Shown here in pieces: positions 55,999 to 64,000 of a DNA stretch of 64,000 nucleotides. This DNA comes from Magicicada septendecula. Lineage: Eukaryota > Arthropoda > Insecta > Hemiptera > Cicadidae. Within the stretch, counting starts at the first letter, position 1. Every line of letters begins with the position of its first letter. Position numbers and translations under genes: made by a program. The stretch spans positions 284,427,379-284,491,378 of the forward strand of contig CM068373.1 in NCBI GenBank assembly GCA_034769895.1. Direction: 5' to 3'. The notes beneath the pieces were generated by a model. It ran no database searches and was not told the origin of the DNA. It saw only the letters and a program-made list of their open reading frames with translations.

Positions 55999-56714
55999 AA
56001 AACCCTCGCGACTCATCACTGCTCCTATCTACTGGATATAGACATAGACAGACTTTAGGGACTAACGGTCAAAAACTCACCATAATATACAACCACTATT
56101 TAAAAAATCTTCGTGAAGAACTACTAGAGGAAACGGTGACAAGTATAATCAACCATAATAATGAAATTCTATATATAACCGCAGAAATCGAAGGAATTCC
56201 AACACAAATAATGATAGATACCGGTGCAAATGTGTCACTAATTAACGACACTGAATTAGAGAAAATACAAAAGCAAAGCAAACAAATAATACCAACATTA
56301 CCTGTCAATAATATTATCCTAATAGGTGCCACTGGGCGTCAAAATAAAACAGTAAGGAAGCAAGTGTCATTAGAATTAAAAAGCAATGGTGTTGTCATTA
56401 ACATAAAATGTCTAGTCGCAATCGGCTTACCATCTGAATTATTAATAGGATGTGATGTACTGAGGAAATACTCAGCCATTATTGATCTGAGCAAGGAGAA
56501 GGTGTCCTTGTATTCAGAAGGTGCAGTGTGGACGGCGGAGTTAATAGGAAGCGATGGTGCCCCTCCTAGCCGTGCCCACCACCAACTTAGGGAATTAAAT
56601 TATTTACGAAATGACACACAATGCGAAAGGATAGTCTATAAAATGACCAATGATGACCTATGGAATAGTAAACACACAGGAAATAAGAGAATTCAGAAAC
56701 GAAGGAACAGATAA
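55995..56714 (+). CDS. Element B protease, second copy
   Basis: 239 codons open without an ATG start, in the -1 frame relative to gag and overlapping the gag stop. Active site IMIDTGANVSLIND; conserved LLIGCDVLRKYSAIIDLS. This copy keeps the A that is missing in copy one. The downstream pol is truncated as in the first copy. It would cleave the Gag and Gag-Pol precursors in an intact element. Confidence 0.75.
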   Translation: MKNPRDSSLLLSTGYRHRQTLGTNGQKLTIIYNHYLKNLREELLEETVTSIINHNNEILYITAEIEGIPTQIMIDTGANVSLINDTELEKIQKQSKQIIPTLPVNNIILIGATGRQNKTVRKQVSLELKSNGVVINIKCLVAIGLPSELLIGCDVLRKYSAIIDLSKEKVSLYSEGAVWTAELIGSDGAPPSRAHHQLRELNYLRNDTQCERIVYKMTNDDLWNSKHTGNKRIQKRRNR

Positions 56715-57500
56715 TTTGACAACAAGGTAAATAGAGGACCTGATTACCATATATCAGAAATATAAACATGTATTTTCCGAAAAACCGGGAAAAGTAAAAA
56801 ACTATCAGAGTAAAATACAATTTAAGGAACCGGTGGAATTCCACACAAAATCCTATCCTATAGCATATTCACTAAAGGAGGTGGTTAGGGCTGAAATTAA
56901 TAAAATGTTACAAAACGATATCATTGAGCATAGCCAATCACCATTAAATTTACTAGTCCAATAGTAGCAATCCGGCGGAGAGAGTACTGAGAGAAGTGGG
57001 TAGAATATTAAGGACATATTGTCACCACCAACAAAGGAAGTGGCCAGAACACTTACCAGCCACGTAGGATTTTATAAACCTAGCATATCATCCATCAATT
57101 GCACTCCATACACAGCCATGCATGAAAAACGACCACCCAGAGAGATCCAAGAATTAATTTAGTTTCCTGAGTCCCAGAAATATCAATCTGACAAAATAAG
57201 ATTTGATGATAAAATAATAGAAAACATGGAAAACGGAAAAACAAATATAACAAAACCAAGGGTAAAATAATTAAATATGAAGTAGGAGAGAAGGTATTGT
57301 TAACGAACAGGGAATTGCCCAGCACTCTAGAAGGAATTTCGGAGAAATTGTTATTACTCTAAGTAGGACCATACACTGTAACAAAAAACCACAACAATAA
57401 CACGTCCTACTTCGAAGAAGATAAAATGCAATTACAATCAACTGTCACTGAAGAAATATCAACAACAAGAAAAGGAAAATGTAACATAAGTAATTATGTC
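56715..57500 (+). pseudogene. Element B truncated pol, second copy
   Basis: Same RT-to-integrase deletion and stops as in 41114..41899. Confidence 0.8.
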
Positions 57501-57504
57501 ATCA

Positions 57505-58727
57505 TGTAACAGTACATAATGACCCAGTACCAGAATTATGGGAATTAAGGGTGATTTGCAATGTTTTGTATTATGTAATTATTAAAACATACAGATTGGT
57601 TAGGTCCATTGTCCCTCTGGAAAAAAGGAACAACGCAATTTCAGCCAGCGGAAGACACCAAGGTCGCCGATGAACGTGCTGACTTCAACAAAGGCTATGG
57701 CGGTGTTTATGACGAAGTACTACAATATGAATTATGATTGGGCTATAGCACAGCTCCGTCATCGCTAAGAACAATGACGCACTGAGTACAATGTGTGCAA
57801 CGAGGTGTTGTCCAGCAAGACAAAACTGGATGACGTAAGAACTACACACACAAGCGCAATTTTACATTTGCCTCGATCTCATTTCAACGCCATTCTTCAT
57901 AGCAGCCACAGCGATGTATCGTTGTGTGCATAAAATTTCACAATAGTTTAAATATAATTGGCAAAATGTTAGCCACAGTAGTGGAGCAAGAAAGGCTCAT
58001 ATAACTTGATAATATAAAGATACAAAATATGTAAATTCAGTGTAAACATCAATCTAATTGAACGGCAGACTAAAAGGCGAACACCGGCCATCACCATGGG
58101 CAGCACCCACAACCAACGGATGGACATCAACACCGACTAATCAGAGAAGTTCCTTTTATTATTTTATATCTCATGAGCTCATTAATATCAAATTGTTAAT
58201 CAAAAGAATGTACGGATCTAAAATTGAATGTGCGAATGAGAGAGTGAATGTATGGCCATAAACACATATGCCGAGGGCATTGGTTTGTGTAAGAAATCAT
58301 TAACTATTAATTAATAATGTTGAAGCTGCAGCAGTAACGTTAAATTGATATCAATCCAGTAAATAAAGAAATCAAAAGAATACCAAGAGATATAGAAAGT
58401 AACCGCCATTTTGTTTTGGGTCAGATCACCTGACGTCATTATTGTGAACACATGGTTATGTATGTATTAACTTAGAGTGAATTAAAATTGATGGTTAACC
58501 TCCAGAATATTTTGTTATCAATTGTGTCGTCAACTGTGTTTCGAAATCTTCCTGTACCCGAACCTTGGAACCCCTTAGGTATAAAACAGTTTATAAAAGA
58601 AGAAAATAAGCCCGGCGAATAATGAATTTGGTAAGTACCCAGAAATACCAAATTATGGTATTTGTCATACATATCTTGTTAGATATATGTAATAATATTA
58701 TTAAAGAGAAAAGAGTTTTATATTACA
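57505..58727 (+). repeat. Element C 5' LTR, second copy
   Basis: 1223 bp; I noticed one difference from the first copy's 5' LTR (57684 region). Confidence 0.9.
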
Positions 58728-58918
58728 ATTGCCGCCCTCACTGTGGACTTTATATAAAATTAATTTATATAAAACAGATAGATGTAGAAACACAGAAGAC
58801 GATATATAATGAATGAGAGGTTATGTTGTTGAAGTTGAATAGTTAAGTACGAGTTGAGTAAATTTCGTAGTCAAATACAAATAAAGATAAATAACCATTT
58901 AAAATATTAAAATACAAA

Positions 58919-60265
58919 ATGGCAGAAAATAATAATAGCATGGAAATGGAAAATACAGAGACAGAATCCATTTTATTGGAAAGACACGTTAGCTCAACAC
59001 CTAAAGTAGTTGAAAATAAAATCTCATTAGAAAATTTATTCACGTTAATCAGTGACAAATTCAATCAAATGAATGGTGCACTTAATGCAAAATTAGATAG
59101 TTTTGAGAGTGAGCTAAAAAAGCAGAATACTTTACAGAATGTCAAATTAAATCAAGTAGAAGAGAAATTTGAAGAATCTGAAAATGAAATATACAAACAA
59201 AACGTTGAAGTTAACAACAAAATTAGTAAAATAGAGACACAGTATAATAATGTTAAAAGACAAACACAAATTGTAAATGAGCAAGTTCAAACTAAGATAA
59301 GTAATTTAGATGACAAAGTCAAACAAATCAATGAAACCGTTCAAAGTCAAATAGAAATACAAAATAGAGAAGTAGAAAATAAATATGTAGAGACAGTAGA
59401 ACAGTTAGAAATTAAAACTAAGAATGAAGTAGACAAGCAGCTAGAATTGAGAACTCACATTTTAAAAAGTAAAGTAGAACAATGTGAATCAAATGTAGTA
59501 GACCTAACCAAAAGTATTCAGACAATAGATGGCACTATATCAAAACATGAAAAAGATACAACAAACAAAATAAGTATGTTGCAGAATAGAGTTAAAGAAA
59601 TAGATAGTTTAAGTGTGCAAAATTATAACGATGTGCATGATAGATATAACCTAGTTGAGAGTGATTTAACCAAAATGAAAAATGAATTGCGGGGGGAGAT
59701 TAGAAAAAATTTAACGGGAAATACGGAAAGAGTTGTTATTACGAGAGATCTGTACAATGAAATAGAGTTAGAATTATTCAGTTACGAAAACCGCTCAATA
59801 CACCCCATGCGATTTATTAACCAAACTAGGGAGTACCACCATTTTAGTAGTAGTAATTGGGAGATCCAGTTAACCAAAATAATCAGGTGTTTTAAGGGTA
59901 GTGCCGCGGTATGGGCAGAAGCACACAGAATAGAGTGGGGTAATTATGAGATGTTTGAGCAAGCGTTTAAGGGAAAGTATTGGCCAGAGGAGGAACAAGA
60001 AGCGTTGAGGAGTAAAATAATGGGAACGGGTAATTTCGGGAGTCACTCAAACAATAACATAACAATATATGTGACACAGTTATACAATGAAGTTAAATAT
60101 TTAGAACCTCCAATTCTTTTTAATTCTTTTGTAAGGTACGTTAGTAAGCATCTACCTCGAGAGGTTCAAATAACATTAATGACTAAAGAGATATCGAATT
60201 TAAGCGAACTTGAGAAAGTCCTTGATATTTTGCAGAGTATTCGGGATAGGGAAGTGAATAGGTGA
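58919..60265 (+). CDS. gag: Element C Gag (coiled coil and capsid), second copy
   Basis: 448 codons, near-identical to 43318..44664 (Ala for Thr in the NQMNG-A/T-LNAK segment). It ends at the same TGA, after which the frame continues to the zinc finger. Confidence 0.9.
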   Translation: MAENNNSMEMENTETESILLERHVSSTPKVVENKISLENLFTLISDKFNQMNGALNAKLDSFESELKKQNTLQNVKLNQVEEKFEESENEIYKQNVEVNNKISKIETQYNNVKRQTQIVNEQVQTKISNLDDKVKQINETVQSQIEIQNREVENKYVETVEQLEIKTKNEVDKQLELRTHILKSKVEQCESNVVDLTKSIQTIDGTISKHEKDTTNKISMLQNRVKEIDSLSVQNYNDVHDRYNLVESDLTKMKNELRGEIRKNLTGNTERVVITRDLYNEIELELFSYENRSIHPMRFINQTREYHHFSSSNWEIQLTKIIRCFKGSAAVWAEAHRIEWGNYEMFEQAFKGKYWPEEEQEALRSKIMGTGNFGSHSNNNITIYVTQLYNEVKYLEPPILFNSFVRYVSKHLPREVQITLMTKEISNLSELEKVLDILQSIRDREVNR

Positions 60266-60589
60266 TTAACACAGGGTAACTATAAATCGAATCAGATAGA
60301 GTATAATTCACAAAGAAACAATTACAATGACCATAATGTGACTAATAAAAATAACCATTATAAACCAGGTGAGTGGAGATGTTATAGGTGTCAACAGGAG
60401 AATTCCCCATTCAGGCGACAGTGTTTCAAATGTAGAACGCCTAGAGAAGGACAACAGAGGAGAGACGAGGAGAGACGAGATAAACCACAAGGCAGAGAGA
60501 CACCCGACACTAGAGGAGCGGTGAACAACAACCAGATGCCAGATAAGGGACACCGAGGCCCCTCCACTAGCAGACACCAGGAAAACTAG
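60266..60589 (+). pseudogene. Element C Gag C-terminal part with RanBP2-type zinc finger, second copy
   Basis: Same W-C-C-N-C-C finger as 44665..44988 (GEWRCYRCQQEN and so on), in frame after the TGA; one substitution in the basic tail (Met for Arg). Confidence 0.8.
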
Positions 60590-60597
60590 AAACGACA

Positions 60598-62559
60598 GTG
60601 GTAGCCAGGACCCGACCACTGTTCAGGGAAACGCAGGAGGTCCAACCAGTCGAGGAAATACACAGCCATGTAATAAAAGCAGATATTGTCGCTGATCTGA
60701 TGGAAGAAGAAAACAATGCCAACAGCGAGGTGAGAGCAGGACTGACAGAGATTCAGGTAACTGTAGGAGTTAAGAATTTTAAAACATTGATAGATACGGG
60801 TAGCGAAATTTCCGTGATAGCAGAGAACATTTTAGCAGAATTAAGAGAGTTTAACAAGGATATTCCCATTTTACCAGTAGCAGGAGTCACGGTAATAGGA
60901 GTCACGGGTGTACGCAGTAAGAGAGTCACTAAACAGATACATTTGAATTTTCTAATAGATAATGTCAAATTTGTAAACACATTTTTGGTAGTAAGAGGGT
61001 TAAGTTTAGATGTCATACTGGGTAACGATTTTTTGCAAAGGACGAAAGCTGTTATAAATTTTAGAGAGAAGCTGATAGAGTTAGATGGGGGTGACCGGTC
61101 GGTAAGAGTAAAATTTGAGCGTATAATAGGTAGAGTTAGAATGTGCGGAGTTAAAATACTACAGAAGGGTGTAAGTGAGAATAATTTAGGTACCATGGTT
61201 AGTGCATGTATAGAGACAAAATATATGAGTGAGTTGGAGAGTGAAAAGAGTAATATTAATGATGCTGTATGGGAGTTAAGGGCGGATGAATTTTGTAGTG
61301 AAGGTGAGGTGGTAAGGAGTGGCCAGCGTGCAGCGTTATGGCAGGTGATAGCGAGGTACAGAGGAGTGTTTGCCGAGGTTCCAGGAAGGGCAAGAGAGTA
61401 TGAATGTGTATTACAAATAAGGGAACACACACCGTTCATGCAAAGGAGCTACCCCGTCCCTTACTCAAAAAGAAGCGCGGTGCAGAGAGAACTCGACAGG
61501 ATGGTAGAAACAGGTATAATCGAACGGTCAGTATCGCATTATTCTAATCCACTCGTAGTAGTAATCAAGAAGGATGGACGCGTACGTTTGTGTCTAGATG
61601 CCAGAAGAATAAACCAGATTATAATTCCCGACCGAGAGTCACCAGAGCCTATCAATGAGATCTTCCAGAAGTTCAGTGGAGTAAAGTATATGACATCGTT
61701 GGATTTGACATCTGGATATTGGCAGGTTCCGCTAGCAGAGGTTAGTAGAAAGTATACAGCATTTTTATTTAATGGTAAGAACTACCAGTTTCGACGTCTA
61801 CCTTTCGGATTGAACACCAGCGTCGCCAGCTTTATAAAGTGTTTGGACAAAATTTTGCGACCCAAGGACTTAGACTTTTTGACGGTCTACGTGGACGATA
61901 TTTTGATTGCATCCAGGACTTTCGAGGGCCATTTAGAGCACTTGGAATATGTATTGGCTAAACTAGAGGCAGGAGGACTCACAGTGAATTGGGATAAGTC
62001 AACGTTTCTGCAGACACAGGTAAAGTTTTTAGGATTTATTATCACACCTGAAGGAATATCAGCGAACCCCGACAAAGTCGAATCAATCATGCGTTTCCCT
62101 GAACCGAGGAATGTGAAACAATTACAAAGTTTCCTTGGGTTATGTAATTTCTACCGGAAATTTCAGCAGAATTATGCAGAGTTAACCACAAGATTGAGCA
62201 CAGTACTCCAGAAAACCAAACAATGGAAATGGGGAGAGAAGGAGCCCACAGCATTTGAAGATATAAAGAAGAAATTCAGTCAAATGGTAATGATGAACCA
62301 CCCAGACTTCGAGAAAGTATTTTATTTACAAACGGATGCGAGCAATGTGGCCATCGGTGCAGAATTATACCAAGAAGGTGAGGACAAGGAGCATAAGGTA
62401 ATAGCATTTGCAAGTAGATCACTGATCCAGGCAGAGAAGAACTATACGACGACGGAGAAGGAGCTATTGAGTATAGTGTTCGCCGTTGGAAAGTTTCGAA
62501 CATACATTCTAGGAAATCGCACAGTAATTAGGACGGACCACAAAGCTCTATCATTTTAA
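60598..62559 (+). CDS. pol: Element C Pol, first part (protease, RT, RNase H), second copy
   Basis: 653 codons with the same motifs and the same terminal frameshift as 44997..46958. A few substitutions (for example Pro for His in GEKE-P/H-TAF). Confidence 0.9.
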   Translation: MVARTRPLFRETQEVQPVEEIHSHVIKADIVADLMEEENNANSEVRAGLTEIQVTVGVKNFKTLIDTGSEISVIAENILAELREFNKDIPILPVAGVTVIGVTGVRSKRVTKQIHLNFLIDNVKFVNTFLVVRGLSLDVILGNDFLQRTKAVINFREKLIELDGGDRSVRVKFERIIGRVRMCGVKILQKGVSENNLGTMVSACIETKYMSELESEKSNINDAVWELRADEFCSEGEVVRSGQRAALWQVIARYRGVFAEVPGRAREYECVLQIREHTPFMQRSYPVPYSKRSAVQRELDRMVETGIIERSVSHYSNPLVVVIKKDGRVRLCLDARRINQIIIPDRESPEPINEIFQKFSGVKYMTSLDLTSGYWQVPLAEVSRKYTAFLFNGKNYQFRRLPFGLNTSVASFIKCLDKILRPKDLDFLTVYVDDILIASRTFEGHLEHLEYVLAKLEAGGLTVNWDKSTFLQTQVKFLGFIITPEGISANPDKVESIMRFPEPRNVKQLQSFLGLCNFYRKFQQNYAELTTRLSTVLQKTKQWKWGEKEPTAFEDIKKKFSQMVMMNHPDFEKVFYLQTDASNVAIGAELYQEGEDKEHKVIAFASRSLIQAEKNYTTTEKELLSIVFAVGKFRTYILGNRTVIRTDHKALSF

Positions 62560-62768
62560 AAACATGTAAGCTTGCTCATAGCCGTCTAACCAGATGGGTA
62601 CTGCTATTACAAGAATATAATTTTGAGTGGGAATATATCAAGGGATCGGAGAACAAGATACCGGATACTCTGTCAAGGATAGACATTCTGCACAACAGAA
62701 CAGGTAGAGATTTAAAGGAAATCGAGATTTTTTAGATCAGCCGAGAGGATAGAATTTTTGGAGCCGAG
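62560..62768 (+). pseudogene. Element C RNase H end and linker, second copy
   Basis: Same as 46959..47167, including the TAG in the T-run. Confidence 0.75.
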
Positions 62769-63953
62769 ATGAGAGACATCCGGAACATGCAACGAGCGGA
62801 GGACAAGTCAGGTAATGTTATAGAGAGTTTAGAAAAGGAGGTAAGTGGATCAGAGTATAGTCAGTATTTTCAAGTTCATAATGGGTTATTGTTTAAGAGG
62901 ATAGTAGGGGGTGAGCGTGTTTGGAAATTAGTAATTCCAGAAGGGTTAGTTGATAAGGTTATTTGGGATTGTCATTTAAGGTATGGACATTTTGGAGCGA
63001 AGAAGTGTGTGAGTGTATTGAAAGAGTCTTGTGTTTTTAGAAATATGGAGAGAAGGGTTAGGAAGTTGTTAAAGAGTTGTGATTTATGCCAGAAATCAAA
63101 AGTGGTCAACTATAGAGTTGAAGGGGAGATGAATTTTATAAAAGTGGAGAGACCATTTGATCTGGTTGCAGTGGATTTGTTCGGACAGTTACCAAAGGGT
63201 AGAGGAGGAGTGCAGTATGTGTTTGTAATGTTAGATACCTTTTCTAAGTATGTGAGGCTGTATAGTATTAAAAGAGCTACCAGTCTGGTATTGAGTGAGA
63301 AAGTGACTAAAGACTACATGATACAAGTGGGTAAGCCGAAAGTAATTTTATCGGATCATGGACCGCAATTCATCAGTGGCAGATGGCGTCAGACATTAGG
63401 ATGGGAAGGAATCATCACGAAGCATACGGCTGTGTACCATCCCCAGTCCAACCAGGCTGAGCGTGTGATGAGAGAGATAGGCAGGATCTTTAGAGCCTAT
63501 TGTCACGCTAAACACAGCGAGTGGCCGTTGTATGTTAAGAAGGTAGAGAGTTGGCTGAACAGTACCACCCATGAGTCCACCGGCTATACACCTCACGAGC
63601 TTATCAAAGGGACACGTCCTCCGAGAATATTGGAACAGTTATTTGATTACCCATCTGAGAGCACACCTATGGACGTGAGCATCAAGATTCGTTTGGCAAA
63701 TGAAAACTTATTGGGCAAAGGGGAAAGAAGGAAGAGTAGGCACGACACAAGAGGTAAATGGATGAAATATGAAATAGGACAGTTGGTTTTGGTGAAGAGG
63801 CACGATTTGTCAAATGCACAGGAGAAGGAAATTAAAAAGTTCTTCCTGCTGTACGAAGGACCTTATGAGGTAATTAAAGTTAAAATGCAGAATGCCTATG
63901 TACTACAGGATAGGGAGACTAAAGAAATAGTGGGTACACAAAATACAGGATAG
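62769..63953 (+). CDS. Element C integrase, second copy
   Basis: 394 codons, near-identical to 47168..48352 with all zinc-binding and catalytic residues. Lys replaces Glu in the VI-K/E-VKMQN segment. It ends at the same TAG created by the 60-bp duplication. The element continues beyond the window. Confidence 0.9.
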   Translation: MRDIRNMQRAEDKSGNVIESLEKEVSGSEYSQYFQVHNGLLFKRIVGGERVWKLVIPEGLVDKVIWDCHLRYGHFGAKKCVSVLKESCVFRNMERRVRKLLKSCDLCQKSKVVNYRVEGEMNFIKVERPFDLVAVDLFGQLPKGRGGVQYVFVMLDTFSKYVRLYSIKRATSLVLSEKVTKDYMIQVGKPKVILSDHGPQFISGRWRQTLGWEGIITKHTAVYHPQSNQAERVMREIGRIFRAYCHAKHSEWPLYVKKVESWLNSTTHESTGYTPHELIKGTRPPRILEQLFDYPSESTPMDVSIKIRLANENLLGKGERRKSRHDTRGKWMKYEIGQLVLVKRHDLSNAQEKEIKKFFLLYEGPYEVIKVKMQNAYVLQDRETKEIVGTQNTG

Positions 63954-64000
63954 GGAGATGTATTACAGGATAGGGAGACTAAAGAAATAGTGGGTACACA

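Larger units (their letters stand above)
27277..64000 (+). mobile_element. Element B tandem array (LTR-internal-LTR-internal), each unit carrying element C
   Basis: B LTR sequence begins TGTAACGAAAC at 27277 and again at 51497. Internal regions 38097..51496 and 53697 onward match base for base at an offset of 15600..15601, including element C at the identical site. The copies share the same stops, frameshifts and deletions, so the array arose by duplication of one decayed locus rather than two insertions. The right end is outside the window. Confidence 0.85.
57505..64000 (+). mobile_element. Element C, second copy (cut by window end)
   Basis: Starts after ATCA (57501..57504), exactly as the first copy does in its B unit. 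The 5' LTR is 57505..58727. It has the same gag TGA, pol frameshift and integrase duplication as the first copy, so it arose by duplication of the locus. Confidence 0.95.

Overview
The window looks like AT-rich nuclear DNA of an animal, probably an insect or other arthropod. It has no bacterial gene organisation and no rRNA or tRNA gene that I could see. It is dominated by nested transposable elements: five families or subfamilies of Ty3/gypsy-type LTR retrotransposon (called A to E here), a decayed Helitron, a Penelope-like fragment, a palindromic DNA element and at least one unclassified insertion. The only host gene part I recognise is one exon on the minus strand at 17006..17192. It resembles O-GlcNAcase (OGA) and has good splice signals at both ends, so much or all of the window may be intronic sequence of that gene.

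Layout. 1..4797: element E (minus strand), a short non-autonomous LTR element cut by the window start and inserted in the 5' LTR of element D. 4798..16619: element D (plus strand), decayed. Its internal part holds a piece of another LTR element (F, about 9211..12370). Its 3' LTR is split by a solo LTR of family A (13976..16201), which itself carries a 639-bp palindromic element with an 8-bp target duplication. 16620..17735: a LINE-like scrap, the OGA-like exon and intron sequence. 17736..27276: a broken Helitron (Rep and Pif1-type helicase) split by a Penelope-like inverted repeat with a 195-bp TG run, and by a 2.8-kb element of unknown class.

27277..64000: a tandem LTR-internal-LTR-internal array of element B with a period near 15.6 kb. 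Each B internal region carries a copy of element C at the same site with the same ATCA target duplication, so C entered B before the duplication. A nearly intact element A (27695..36313, minus strand, AGGT duplication) sits only in the first B LTR; the matching empty site is at 51912..51915. The second C copy runs off the window end.

How the parts work: A and C encode Gag plus a Pol with protease, reverse transcriptase, RNase H and integrase with a GPY/F-like tail. Pol lies in the -1 frame. A has an AAAAAAC slip site directly before the gag stop, and B has TTTAAAC shortly before it. C's Gag ends in a RanBP2-type zinc finger (W-C-C-N-C-C) rather than a CCHC knuckle. B has lost most of reverse transcriptase, RNase H and half of integrase, and E has no pol, so both would need enzymes from elsewhere.

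The most unusual shared signal is a stem-loop whose 3' arm runs into the G-rich polypurine tract just before the 3' LTR. I find it in all five families, with different sequences but a similar shape. C, D and E also share a conserved non-coding block between pol and the 3' LTR; in C and D it contains a stem with compensatory changes.
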